64,000 bases of DNA from Archilochus colubris (Eukaryota > Chordata > Aves > Apodiformes > Trochilidae), in the NCBI GenBank assembly GCA_023079485.1, contig CM041090.1, forward strand, positions 11,977,403 through 12,041,402, read 5' to 3'. The notes beneath the pieces were generated by a model that was given only the letters and a program-made list of their open reading frames with translations, had not been told where the DNA came from and ran no database searches. The number at the start of each line of letters is the position of its first letter. Position 1 is the stretch's first letter. Of this stretch, positions 25,893 through 39,700 are shown in pieces. The position numbers and the translations under genes were made by a program.

Positions 25893-26580
25893 AAAAGAAT
25901 GCTGACTTCTTCAGTCTTTCCCCTTCTTTGATTGGAACTGCATTTTTATTGCTGAATTCAATAATACAACATGCCTGAATGAATTACAGATATAAGAATT
26001 ACCTCTCAGTAGCTGATGTTTTGGTTTTGCCTCATACCTCGCATACTACAAGAAAAGAGTTATTTGCCATCTCTAAAGCCATGGTGATAAGGGCATATTC
26101 AAGTTTTCTGGGAATTTTTTATCATAAACTGTTCTATAATCTGCAGAAGTAAACAATTCATTAGTGGAGGATACTGTATTGTATCCTTCTGAAGGATAAC
26201 TAATACTGAAGAAGAGAATAGTACTTAGCTTTTGTTGTGCCCTTATGGCTCCTGATTTTCTGTTCTAGCTCAGATATGAGTTTTTACTATGTGCATCATG
26301 AGCAAAAATATTTAATCTTAGGATAACACTTGATCTCCATTACAGATGAGCAAAAATATTTATTGCACATAGCACATAGCAGGGATACATGTATTAGAAG
26401 AATGACATCCCTGTAAGTCAGAGACTTGCTTACATTTTCTTTTAACACAAAAAAGAAAAAAAAAACTCAACTCCATAAAAACTCAATGTACAGGGATGCC
26501 TTTCCTGCAAAGTGACAGAAGTCCAACTAAAACTGTAAACCTGATTTGGAGAGTTTTGGCCCACAGACAAACTACAGTGC

Positions 26581-27115
26581 TGTCATGGTTTAATACTGGG
26601 CCAACAATTAAACAACTGACAGATGCTCCCTATTAACTCATCTCCCTTCCCAGAAAGGGAAAGGAAGGAGGATAAGGGAGAGAGACTTACAGTTGGAAAC
26701 TATACACGGCTTTAGTGAAACAGTAATAATACAAAAGAAAAAAAAAAATATATAAAAACTGACTATTATTCTTCCCCAGATATGCTCCTGTCACAGTGGA
26801 GGCTGCAGAGCAGCCCCTGGGAGAGGCAAGCACTAGGCTCCTGGAATCAGAAGCATATGGTATCTGGATGCAGGAAAGCATAGATTTAGGAAAAGATAAA
26901 TCAGGACCAATGACAAATGAATGAGAGGAGTCCTCCCAGAATGCCAGCCATAGACCAAGAAAGCTTGATCCTCATGTCCCTCAAACTTATGTCGAATATG
27001 ACAGCAACTGAAAAAAAAAACATTCATTTCAGCAAGTGCAGTTACTTAGAAGATACAACTGAAAGGTAAAATTACCAAAAAGAAAATTGGTTCTATCCTG
27101 GCTCAAACCAGAACA
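26581..27115 (-). repeat. Solo LTR with 5-bp target duplication
   Basis: The block begins TGTCATGGTTTAAT and ends ACCAGAACA on the plus strand. It is flanked by the direct repeat AGTGC (26576-26580 and 27116-27120). Read on the minus strand it starts TGTTCTGGTTTGAGCC-AGGATAGA, the start of a common bird LTR family. The 5-bp duplication fits ERVL-type insertion. No internal sequence or second LTR is present, so it is a solo LTR left by LTR-LTR recombination. Confidence 0.85.
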
Positions 27116-27871
27116 AGTGCTTTTCCTAAATTCTTCCTTCTGACTTGGCATTAAAAAATTTTTTATGTTGATTCTGCCTCAAAGGCTACACTTCTGACAA
27201 AGCTTTGTGCCTTGTACAATATAAGTTGCGTGAGTAAACGTTGCTTCTAAAACAACATCACTCAGTGGTAACATCTAATCTTCTAAGAGATTGCTCTATA
27301 CAAGTTAATTCATCTATGGCTCTGGTGTTATTAATCTTATCTATTACCACCACAATAAGGCAAAAAATAAGATGCTATACTTAAAAAGTGAGATTTATAC
27401 AATCATTTATATCTCATAGTGAAATATGAATCAGACTTATGAAGCAGCTTGGCTGCTCCAGATATAATTTGCCAAGGCTCTCTTTTTTCTCTTAAGTAAA
27501 AAACATTAAACCTTCAGGGTTTCTATAAAGAATTAGAAAAACAAAGAAGAAACATACCCTTTCTCAAACAAAGGCAAAATTTCAACCATTTTGAACTTTC
27601 TACCTCTTCTAACAGTTTCTCATAAGAAAAGCCTCTGAGAAGGGTGCACTGAAGGCACCCAGAGACAGCAGAGCTTCAAAATATGAAGAGCTGTAAAATT
27701 CTAACCACATCTTTAAAAAAATATTAGTTCACAACTGGTAGTGAAAAAAAGACTATGCATCTCAAGAATGGAGTTCTCAACAGAATTATGAAGGTGGTTG
27801 GCCTAAAATGTATTCCTATCAAACAACCTAAGGAACATCCAAAATTTTAATCCACAGACTTCTTCACTTTC

Positions 27872-28462
27872 TATGGCAAGGTGACCTGCTTAGTGGATGA
27901 GGGAACTTCAGTAAAGCCTTTGAAACAGTTTAGCACAGAACTGGTTGCTCATGGCTTGGACTGGTGTAGGCTTTGCTGGGCAAGAAACTGGGTGGATAGC
28001 CAAGCCCAAAGAATTGTGATGAGCAGTTCAATCCATCTGGTGGCTGGTCACAAGTGGTGTTTCCCAAGGCCAGTCCTCTTTAATATCTTTATCAATGATC
28101 TGCAATGAGGGATTGAGAGCACTCTCAGTAAGTTTGCAGACAACACCAAATTCAGCAGGAGTGGTGATCTGCTTAAGGGTAGGAAGCCCCTACAGAGGGA
28201 TCTGGACAGGCTGGATAGATGGGCCAAGGCCAACTGTATGAGGTCTAACGAGGCCAAGTGTTGGGTCATGCACTTGGGTCACAACAACCCCATGCAAGGC
28301 TCCAGGCTTGGGGAAGAGTGACTGGAAAAGGACCAGGGGGTGTTGGTCAACAGCTGGGTAAATATAAGCCAGCAATGTGCCCAGGTGGCCAAGAAGGCCA
28401 CCAGCATCCTGGCTCATATCAGGAGTAGTGTGGCCAGTAGGACTAGGGAAGTGATAGTCCCC
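27872..28462 (+). repeat. CR1 LINE fragment, reverse transcriptase end region
   Basis: Sense-strand CR1 from the 3' part of the reverse transcriptase domain: the frame near 28066-28108 encodes PVLFNIFINDLQ, typical of LINE reverse transcriptase, followed by the DDT-like and LGH-type remnants. It stops near GGGAAGTGATAGTCCC at 28462. Lacking the CR1 3' end is unusual, because CR1 copies normally lose their 5' end. The next CR1 piece, at 32840, starts where this one stops in the consensus. Confidence 0.88.
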
Positions 28463-31400
28463 GAGTGGAACTAAGTGCTCATAAGCTGTGTGCTTCCACC
28501 TGGCCTCAATGGACTGTGCTTATTTCATTTATTACCATAGTCAGAGGTTTCAAAGCCTTCAGAAAAGAGTTAATCTTGTTAATATTGTCTCATTTTAGGT
28601 TGGTCTCTTCATTGAATTTATATTTAAAATGTGTCAATGTGGCCTTGCTATCAAAGATGAGCAAGTGCTGGACAAGAAAATAGGAAAGTATTGCATCACT
28701 GTCCAAGTAGTGTTTATCACCTACATTTAAGGGAGATTCAGTCAGCACAGTATAAGAAAGAGATACAAATTGTGAGGAAAGCAAAGATCCAGTCATATAG
28801 AAGTAAGCTGAACAAACCTAGGTTACTGACTTCAGAAAAGTCAAACTAGACAGGGAATGGAATTCTTCATTAAAAATATATGGATAGGTGACATTGTTGG
28901 CACACAGGAAGAGATCTAGAAATATATAAATACATTTAAGCTGTAAAGCTGAAGGAAGACAACTAGATCAATGGATTTGTACCTTGATAAAAGCATCAGG
29001 GGAAAAGATATAATTAGGTTAACATTGAACTTCAGTTAAAAATTAATTCAATGATTCAAGGTTCTTTCAAGTTCTGTATTGCTGTGATACATAACTAAAT
29101 GTTTCCACATGAAATGAAAATAAATGCAAGACTAATGTAAGCAAAGATACTCCAGATGGATGCTTTGTGGTCAAAAAAGGAAGAAACAGCAAACAAAGAC
29201 TGGAAATTTCAGTGACTTTGTAAGTCTGAAAAAGAACCACAAAGAATAATTTTGAGGAGTAATGACAAGAATTTCAGAGTTCTCAGTGAAGTATTTTTAT
29301 CTGTTTGTTGTATTCCTTCTGAGGATTGGGCCTTGATCATTTTGAACTTATCCTTTTCCAAAAAAAAAAACCCTACTTATTTGTAATTTTCCATTAAGAT
29401 CAAGAAAACTCCTTTTAAGACTCCTGGTTTTGGCAAGTCATGCATATAAAAATGAATAAAAAGCCTAATAATGTCTTTCCTAATAATTACTTGTATTATT
29501 TAAAACCTCAGGTGACAAGAGACTGGACAGTTGTTCTCACTCTGTTTTTTACAGCCTCAGGAACAGCTGAAGGAGAAATATGTATGAACTGTTGTCTCAG
29601 GCCCTCACTCCTTCCAGTCTCTCCTTCTGAATGTTCACTATTAATGCATATTTACAGTGACTGAATATAAAGATTCTTTGTCTCCCTAGTCAAGTCTACC
29701 CCCATACTTCCTCTTTTTTTGTTATCACTATGATATTATCACTATGATATTACTATCTTCCTTGTCACACCAAAAAAACCCACATCTTTGTGGGATAATT
29801 GCACCTTAAGTCTTTTCCCTTTTCCTTCTTATTACATTAATTGAGTCTTTTACAACTCATCCCTCCTATAACTGCCATTCCTTCAATCAAGCAAATTCCC
29901 TTTTTTGATAAATTTTCAGTAATAAACTCAAAAGATAATCTACAAAATATTCAAGTTTGGTTTCAGGGTTGTTTTTTTTTGGTTGGTTGGTTTTTTTTGG
30001 TTGTGGGGTCATCTATAATCTCCCACAAATGGAACGACTGCAGACATAGCTTCCTACCACTTTTCCCTCTTTTCTGTTGCTGGCTTGTTGGTTTTGTTGG
30101 TTGTTTTGGTTTGGGGGTTTTTTAAATTTATTTTATTTACATCTTCATGCTGAAGCGCAACAAGACTTGGGTTGTGTTAGGATTTACTCCTCATACTGAC
30201 CAAAGTCTCACTTTCTTTGTGTACTCATCTGCATCCTGTCCATCCACAGACCAAAGTAGCCTATTTACACCACAGAAGGTATTATTTTCTTATGTTTATA
30301 AAGCACCTTGGAGACACCAGCCCTTGTTTGGAAGCCACAGGATTTCCTATTTTAAACTAAATTTTGAAACCACTCATATATTTTTTAAAATGTTGCTTGT
30401 CAAGATAGTCTATATATTTGTATTCCGTCACAGGTACCAGCCATTGTTTTGCTTACTTACAGTAACACTACAGCTTGAAGAACAGCTGCACACATTAATA
30501 GAGTCCTTCAGAGCATATTAATCAGGCTAAAACCCAAGTTTTAATCATGGTTCACTTGAGGTGGTTTAAGATCATTCTCTCAAGTTAGGCCATCATTAGA
30601 TCACTGGATTGAAATTACTACTGCTCAGTGGCACATAAGGAGTAGTTGTTCAACTTGTATAATGTTGGATCATTGTTTTACAAGCAAATCTTTATATAAA
30701 AATAGAAATTACATTTCTGAATAGTTCTGGCTGTTCAACATATGCACTAGATCTCCCTTTTTGAATCTGCAGGCTTTCACACTTAGCACATCTCCTTCCA
30801 GCTAACTTCTGTTTAGACACAGCACACTTTCATCACATGGAAACACATAACACATGCTACAGCTATGCAATTACATGTTGCATCTTCTAAACAACATCAG
30901 AAACATTCTACTCATGTTACAGATTACCTGTGACAGAATATCACCACGATTATCTTTCGGCCATGAATTTTTATCCTTGAAGACTTTATTTCCCATTTTC
31001 TATGTTGTGGTAAATACATTTCACCAGTTACAACGTTGTGATTTATGATTCTAAATGATCTTTGCATTGGCAAGGCTAGGAAAGATCATATTATCACTCC
31101 AACTGGCAACTTAAGTCTTATATACAGGCCCTTATTTAGTCAGTGATGTTATTTAAATCTAAGGTTCAGCCTTGAGAGAAGCTGACTTAGGAAGTTCCCC
31201 AGCAAAGAAAAATGGATAGGTCTTTCAAACAAAACCAAACCTCTCTCAGGAAATTCAAGTTACATCCTCAGAATGATGCTGGGCTCTTCCACACCGGGAA
31301 GCTTCCTGAATTTCAAATTAATCATGGAGACACCATATTCCTGGATTCTGTCAAAACTGGTGTGTCTTCAAGAGCATGGCACCAGTGGATACAAGTCTAT

Positions 31401-32839
31401 AGTTTATTGCTTTTGCAGCAGTGTGACAGACAAGTCATAGGAATTACACTCCTAAAAGGTCATTAATGATTGCTTCTGTAACATCGCTGCAGTTGGGCTG
31501 TGTGGGGCAGTGACAATGACTCGTCAGATTGTGGTATTTCAAAGCAAATGTGAGTAAAAGCCTACTTATGAAAAACATTTCCTCTTCTGATAAAATTATC
31601 TTCTTTAATAAAGTAAATTATTAAACATTATCAATATATTTCCAAAAGTGGAAAATTTAAATGTAGGTGGTAGCCTCCTTTTTTCCTTCTTGGGTAAACT
31701 CTTTATTGTGTAACAATTCAGTTATTAGCTTTATAGTGGAAGAACAATCTGCTTGAATCATGGTTACAATGAATGACATATAATACCAAGTTCTATTAGA
31801 CCTAACAATTTTTTTATGTCTAGCTCATTTAGTAGCTGCCAAGTGCTGGTCTTTCTCAATCATACAAGCACACCATAAAGTATAATATATTTTGTGCAAA
31901 AAGGACATCAGGTGAAAAGCAAAGCAGTATTTCATCGAGCCCAGTTTGATGTACTATTTAGCACATTAAACTGAAGTAACAATAGGAGAATATTCACATC
32001 ACTGGTGAAGATTATAAACCCAAATCCTATACCTTCTACAGTAACACTATTATATTCACTTCTATGAAACAAACCTAGGCCAGTAAGTATGGCTTTTCAG
32101 TGCTGCATAAAATCATCATTTCAAAGCCATAAGGGTGGAAAAGAAATCCTTGCTGTATTTTCCTTCTTCTGTAAAACACAGATTTTTAATAACATGCTTC
32201 TGTTACTGAAGCTTTTTTTCATAAGTGCTTTTATGGTTGATTTTGTCATGAATACTGCTCATTATGTTGATTTAATTGTTCAATGCAACTACTTCTATTT
32301 TATCCTTATAAAAATCAAAATATTAAAAAGAAAGTTTTATATACTACAAGATGCACATCATTACTATACAAAAAATACATACACATCTTTATAAGATAAA
32401 CACAAGAAAAATATTATGAGTTTGATTAGGCACAAATTCAATGACAAACCAACTATTTTATGCTCAAATTACCTAATACAATGGGATTCAGTGTCACTTA
32501 ATTGTAAAGGTGAATAGATTTTGGATCTGTACAAGATCCAAAATTTTACCTTATTTCCATTTAAAAGAAGTAATTGTTAAAAGCTGATGGATATTTTGAG
32601 AAAAAAAATCACAATACACAATAATGCAGTCTCTATTTACTTCCCATAGAGAGCTACTGATGAAGAAATCACATTTTAGTAATTCCTATGAGCGCATTTT
32701 TTCTGTGGTGGCCAACAAGTAAGCAGCAAAGAATCTTCCGTCCTGGGAACGTTCTTCATTAAGAGGCTACCTTGTAACAATTGAACAACTAAACCCTAAC
32801 AACTGTACCCACTAAAATGCTACCTTGTACCAACACCTT
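28463..32839. other. RYR3: 4.4-kb segment between two CR1 pieces
   Basis: AT-rich DNA with T/G-rich tracts near 30 kb. No terminal repeats, LTR or LINE signature was recognised. It separates two same-strand CR1 pieces that are consecutive in the CR1 consensus. Confidence 0.5.
29966..30122. repeat. T/G-rich low-complexity tracts
   Basis: Two T/G-rich runs (about 29966-30008 and 30077-30122) with GGTTGGTTGGTT tandem motifs, separated by about 70 bases of ordinary sequence. Confidence 0.85.
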
Positions 32840-33338
32840 CAGCTCTGGTGAGGCCACATCCTGAGCACTGTGTTCAGTTCTGGGCACCTCACTATAGGAG
32901 GACACAGAGGTGCTGGAGAGTGTCCAGAGAAGGGCAACAAAGCTCCTGAAGGGCCTGGAGCACAAGTCCTGTGAGGAGCAGCTGAGGGAGCTGGGGGTGT
33001 TCAGTCTGGAGGAGAGGAGGCTGAGAGGAGACCTTAGAGCTCTCAGCAGCTACCTCAAGGGGGGTTTAAGCAGAGGGACAAAGCCTCTGCTCCTTACCAA
33101 ACTGTGATAGGAGCAGAGGGAATGGATGGAAGCTGCAGCAGGGGAGGTTTAGGATGGGTGTCCTGCCCAGGGCAGTGCTGGAGTCATCATCCCTGGGAGC
33201 ATTTAAAAGGCATTTGGACCTGGTCCTTAAGGACATGGTTTAATAGTTGACTGTGGTGTTACTCAAAGGTTGGACTGGATGATGTGAAGGTCTCTTCCAA
33301 CCTAAACATTCTGTGTGATTCTATGTGATTCTGTGTGC
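32840..33338 (+). repeat. CR1 LINE fragment, full 3' end
   Basis: Runs from CTTCAGCTCTGGTGAGGCC to the tandem terminal repeat TTCTGTGTGATTCTATGTGATTCTGTGTG, with the [11 protein letters not shown]...[14 protein letters not shown] remnant near 32945-33050. It is the least diverged CR1 copy in the window. Confidence 0.95.
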
Positions 33339-36300
33339 AACAAACGCATGCATGACATACAGGACAGGACTGAGGTCCTGAAGTCTATCTTTCCCAGCTT
33401 TGTCTTCATAGAAACTGTAAGATGTATTAATTTTGAACTTTTTGAAGACTGCGACAGAATGGAATGCATTATAGAAGGTTATGCCAGTATCTTGGAGTTT
33501 CTTTTTCTTTTGTTTTTGTTTTTTAAATCAAAATGTTAAGTGACTGTGCACTGACTGCATCAACACTTCTATACATTATCAAACAGCTTCAATTCTACAA
33601 CTACTGACATTAGGTACATTTAATATGTACCAGGTGTGCAGCTCTTCTGTGCATTTTCTATATACAGAAAAGATGAGACAGTGCAGTTGATGAACTTCAG
33701 AGGGAGCCTTGGGAGATGGAAGTCATTTGGCCTTAAGCATTTTAGTGAATCATCTAAGGCGTTTTTTATTATATATTCTAAGCTTGATGATCCTTGTACT
33801 CCCATTTGTGTATAGTAGTGCTGATTCAATTTGAAAGCATGTTAAATCTTCAGTGTTTCAAATTAGTTCTGCATCTGCTGCTAAACAGATGTTTCAAGTC
33901 GCCAAGTTGAAGCACTATTGTTTGTAAAACTAATTTGTTAAGGACTTTATTTAAGTTGCTGTGCTTTTGTATTTTATTATTATTGGAGAGAATTCAAGTT
34001 GCTGCAATTGGGCCAAGAGAAGTTAGTTTTCTGGTACAATGTACTGGAGAACCTGGTTTGAGAGTTGAAGTAGCTGAAATGCTCAAGATTGACAGAGATG
34101 TTTGCTGTGGACTAAAAACAGCCCAGGCATGTGCTGACTACTCATCTTACTGAGGAACTAGCACTTGCTTAATTTGGATAAAAGCCCAGGAGAAGGAAAA
34201 AACCTGATGTCACTACAGAATCTTTCACCTTATGTTGCTGCTGTCTCTCCCATTGCTTCTATTGACTGGAGCTTTCACTCCTCACCATGGACATGGTGTG
34301 CCACAAGAGGGAACTGGAAAATAGAGGTTACCTGATCAACAGATTGGCCACCAGTTCCTATTTACAGCTGAACCACACCTGTAAAGACTGAGAGTTGACT
34401 GACAACAGGCAGGCAATGCCTGACAAATAGATGGATGTATTCCTCATACTGCAGGAGAGAAACTACCAAAAGCAGATCCAGGAGGGGAAAAAAGAATTGG
34501 TTTTCCTGTAAGTTTTTGGAATTCCTATGGATATCTCAGTCTTGAACTACTTTAGCCACCCTGAGGATGTCACATAACTGCTAATTGTGGTTCAGAACAT
34601 TACTATAATTTTCAGAAAATCAGTTTCCATAAGTTACCCAAGTGAATTAATTATGGAGGAGTAAAATGTCTTCTGCAACTAGAACATACATTCTTCTTAA
34701 GTAATGTCTGGAACCTAAACGTAAATTTTCCAGCACCAAACCCACTACATCCCACTAACTCATTGACATATGGAATGAGACATTGGAGAGAATGATAACT
34801 TTAAAATTTCTGCATTAAGCAAATAAATCAAAATATGTTTGCTTTCTGATTCTTTTAAAGTGTGTTTCTGTTAGCAATTGTTTTCTCAAATTGAAATGGT
34901 AATGTTACTGTCATTAGAGGTCTGTGCTTATTAAATACTTGCAATGTTACTATGTGCCATTTGGGAAAATAGGTGTTTCATGCATGAAATCAAGAAATGC
35001 ATGACTTTAAACTAGTGTTTTGTGATCAAATTCAATACATTCTAAATAACTGCATGCCAAATTTATTTTTCTTCTCCTGCCGACAATTCTGTTTAATTTT
35101 CAGAATCTGTATCTAATGCACCTGACAGGATCTGGTTGTGTGGTCATGGCACTGCCATGGGAACTAAGAAAGTAACAATATTCATAGCTGGATTTCAATA
35201 TGAATCATACCCAGTTAGCATGGCAGGGAATTTGAAAAATGGCACAGAGATCAGGAGACCTATTTGCTGTGCTCTACAAAAATGTGGGATCATCACTAGT
35301 TAATGCACTATTTATTGCTAAAGATAATAAATAATTCCCCTCAGACAGCAAAGCAGAGATTGAGCAGAAGACAAGTCCTCATAACAGCCAACAGTGGGGC
35401 TAGGCAGAAAATAGGGAAAGGCAGGCTTGAAGTACTATTTTAAGAATACTGCATGGTCAGAAATCCTATATAAAAGTCTTCTAGCTCAGTAACATTCTAA
35501 AGTGAGATTGAAGAATTTTGCTTGATTTTAATAAATTTGATGTTATTTCAGCAGACCTGCTGAAAGAACTAAAAAGTTACAGGGAGTTAGTTAGATCTAT
35601 CTCAGGAGTTAAATTAATCATGACTACATTCAATCGTTCAATCTTGCAATTATTTTGTAACCATTCACTATATATATAATATTGTAGAACATGCACTGAT
35701 TTCTTTTTGAAATAGCAATTTTTTTTATGCTGTAGAAAAAAACAGTAATAAAGTATAATGCTACGTTCATGCAGTGCAATGGTGCTTTGTTTTTAACTGG
35801 TATAGACTGAATCAAGATGAAGCACCTTGCAAAACTACAATTCATTAGTTATAATTACATTTATCACATATATATGTATATATTCCATATAAGTATGAAT
35901 TCATATATCATAAATAAATGTATTATCAATACATGGAATACGCTATGCAATGCTTTCAGTGCATCTCTAAACATTATTCCTATATGTCCTTGTAGGAAAA
36001 AATTAGGTGTACAGTCTATTATATAGATCCATGCTAAGCAAAATGTGAGAAAGGTATCAGGGAAACAGAGCAAACAATGTGCCATCTCCAACAGCAGCCT
36101 GTAATGTCAAGACCTTCAGAAGTATGTCCTTAACAAAACTGCCATCAATTTTATAGAGAGAAATCAACCTTCACCTCTGACTAATCATGATTCAAGTCTT
36201 CATCGTCCTTATATCTGCAAAAACTCCGCTTGCCTTTTCTCCTCTCTGCCCTCCCTTAACCTGATACAGTCTTTCAATACACTATCCCCCAGGCAAATGC

Positions 36301-36588
36301 ATTTTTTCCAGAGTATTTGTTAAAGTTTTCTTTCTTTTTCCTCATGATAATTGCTTCTGTAACTAGAATGTGAAAATTAAAATATAGCAACTTGCTGGAT
36401 ATCCTTTCACTGCCTTTTCATATTCCCTTTTTTGCTTTCCTCTGTCATCTTCCTTATTTTCACTGCAAGCTTTGGTGGCACAAACATTCCGTTCATTCTG
36501 CATTTGTACCACAAGCTGAAAACAGACCTCAAGATCCTAACTCAGAGAATGACAGAAACCTAAGCGTAGGATTACCTAAACCAAATAC
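33339..36588. other. RYR3: Intronic DNA, no gene seen
   Basis: Ordinary AT-rich sequence with small TA-rich patches near 35670 and 35870. No exon or repeat recognised. Confidence 0.6.
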
Positions 36589-36792
36589 AAGGAAAATATC
36601 TTCACTGAAAGCATGGTGAAGTATTGGAACATGTTGCCCAGGGAGGTGGTGGAGGTACCATCCCTGGAGGTGTTAAAAACCAGGTAGATGTGGTGCTCTG
36701 GGAGAGGGGTTAGTGGTTCAGATGGTGTAGGATTGATAGCTGGACTTGATCTTGAAGGTTCTTTCCAACCATAATGATTCTATGATTCTATA
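36589..36792 (+). repeat. CR1 LINE 3' end fragment
   Basis: About 200 bases of CR1 3' sequence: TTCACTGAAAGCATGGTGAAG, CCCAGGGAGGTGGTGGAGG, GTTCTTTCCAACCATAATG, and the terminus ATTCTATGATTCTATA. Confidence 0.92.
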
Positions 36793-39700
36793 TCAACACA
36801 AATCACATGAAGTTCTATGAAATGATATTGCAGTTGTAGCCAAGTGACTGACCCCCCTTTTTCTCAACAGCAGCTATAAAATTCTGACCATTAACACAAA
36901 CTTCAAACAACTTTCACTATATTAATCATACCAAACTACTTAAGGGTTTCCCTTTTCATTTAAACATGGTTCAATTTCCCCAAAGAACTATTCCTTACCA
37001 GGAGCCTGAAATGCCCTCTTATATGAGATTATTTCACTCCAAAACAGAAATGGCTACAAATGAATTGAATAACTGATAAAGATATGAAGCCACTACTGCA
37101 GTATGTCCAGAGATAAAAAAATGGATGCACTAACACAGACTGAAGGCATAACTGTTCTGTTTATTGTATGGCAGAGCATTTACTTAAAATTCTGCCTTGA
37201 AAATGACTAGCAATTAGTTTTAGAAGATCTTTTCTATATTTCATAAAAAATAAACATTCACAGCATACTACAGCATACGAGACACTGGAGAATTTGTTAT
37301 ATAGTAAATCTTATAATACTAACCAGACCTTCAGCAAGAAAATAGTCCTAGGCAAAGAATGAGCATAAACTCTCCCTTTTGCATAGGGTGTCATACTGGG
37401 CAAACTTGGTCAAAGTTAAGAACACACGCAGGGAGTAAAAGAGGCAGTGCAATGGATGGAAATGAATAGTACAACATGATTTACAAAGAAGAAGACTACA
37501 AGTCATAAGAAAATTAACTCAGGATAAATTAATAAAATTAAGTGTCATTTCCATGGCAGACACTGAAGAATAAAGAGGCAAGAGTGATTGCAAGTCACTA
37601 TACTGCTGATGGCCTGTAGTTTAAGAACCAAAAATAAATGTATTTGAAAGAGAATTTATATTTTTTTAATCAAATGGAAAAGACGTGGCAGAGGTTTTGT
37701 TTGTTTATTGTACAATTTTTGTTCTTTTTAGGCAGCTTGGAAGTATGGACTGCTACATAATCATTAAAAATTTTGGCAAGCTCAGAAGGGGGAGATTTCA
37801 TGCACAGAGATGGATACATAGATACATAAACATTTCATTCCAAAATCTTTTAACCTCCTGATACACATTGATTCTCAGAAGCAATCCAAGTTCTATATAA
37901 CATTGATCTTCCTTTCTTTTTGCCCTTTTCCTAGAAGGGAATGACTGACAACTACTGCATCATGAATTGCAGTACATTCCAGTGACAACAGACAAAATGT
38001 CCTAATTAATTTTAAAACAATACCACACAACACACTCAGTTGTCCTAGAAGCATACAGAACTCTCCCCAGTTCTCTTAAAAGGGACTGCAGGAAAATTCC
38101 ACGGATTTGATCGTAAGGTGTCCCTTAGCCTGGGTGACTTTTACTATATATAAATTTCTACATTTCTTCTATATGATCTCATACACAATTCACCGAGAAT
38201 TATTTTTATGTTTATAATTAACCACTGCTAAAACTTATCCCTAGAAATATCTTCCATCATTGCCTGACATTTGGACATTTGTCTAATATGTTTATTTGCA
38301 AGTTTTTGTCTGGTGATCATTACACAGTAGGTATGTGCACTTTTCTGAATTAAGCCACACCTGTGCTACTGAATATCAGTATGCACTACTAGCATATCTA
38401 CTAGATATCAAGTTAGACTATTAAGGCCAAATTATTTTAGTGTTTCCACTTCACACATTCTTTGTTATGTCACTAAGGAAACACCATTAGAGACACAGAT
38501 TTGATTTAAAAAGCATGTATGAAAAGCATCTAAAGAACTGGTTTTATGCCACAGTAATCCTGGGTAAACGTAAGTGCTTTAGTGCAATTCCTAAAATACT
38601 TAAGGAAAAAGAGCATGGTGTAATCACTTCTTATATTTATATTTGGAAACAGTAAAAAAAATTGAAAAAAAGAAAATCTAACTCATACTATATCTGACAG
38701 TTCATATTGTAAAACTGCAGTAATTTCCCATGTCATCTGTAACATCTGAACAACAGAAGAGCTAATTTTCAAGAACTACAGGTAGGAAAGCATATCCTCA
38801 GATAGCCATGTACAAGCCACCCAATTATCTTGATTCTGAGCAGCAAGTTAACACACAAATGTTAAAAAACTATCTGAAAAGAAAACCCCTGTAAATTCAT
38901 TCTATAATACTAAATACATAGGCTAGATCTTGAAAAACAGAATTTATCCAAATATCCCATTCCAGATCTTTGTAATAACAGTACTTTGCTATTTAAGTAA
39001 ACCAGATAACTATACTCAATCTGTGATACAAAACAATTTCTTACTGCTGTGTGCAAATTTTTAGGTAATGATTGGAGAGGTTTATCAGAATATTTAAAAT
39101 TAGGTCACGGAGACAAGCTGATAAATGAGTAAAAGTCAATGAAGAATCAGTTTTTAAAGCCTTTGTCACTCAAAGAAATGATGAATTTTTAATCAGGCTG
39201 GGGAAAAAGTCAGGCATACGCTGACAGATGCACAAGGGAACATACAAATACCCATACACAGCAGCACACACTCTGTTCAGATCCATAGAAAAAAGAGCAG
39301 AATTTTCTTAATTAATGTGCTAAAAGCCATCAAAAAAACCCAAAATAAAACAAAACAAAACCAAAATAAAAAAACCAAAAAAACCGCTAAATCTATTTGT
39401 ATTAAACTAAGTAGAAACACTCCATGAATATGATGAATTTCAGACTAATATTACCAGCACAATTTGGACTCACAGGCAAAGAACTGTGACTGTGCTCTAC
39501 TGCAAGTGCATCTAAACTGCTCCTATGCTCTCTGTTAGCAAACAACTCTATAGGTATTTCTGATGGAGGAAGACAAAAGCTATCTGCTCCAAGGCATCCT
39601 CTTCTACTTATTAATTCAGCAGCAGTGGGAATGACAGAGAACTGGGGAATAATTTCCCGAGAGGAGAGAACTTTGTCAGCTTATCACAGCAGTACAGTCC

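Larger units (their letters stand above)
21006..26580. other. RYR3: Intronic DNA, mostly unremarkable
   Basis: 5.5 kb without a recognised gene. It holds a 22-bp perfect palindrome at 23303-23324 and the A/C-rich tract at 25819-25892, and otherwise ordinary AT-rich DNA. Confidence 0.6.

Noticed and set aside
32089..32394. A 101-codon plus-strand frame as a small membrane protein
   Set aside because: Low-complexity, AT-driven Phe/Ile/Lys content in intronic DNA without supporting context.
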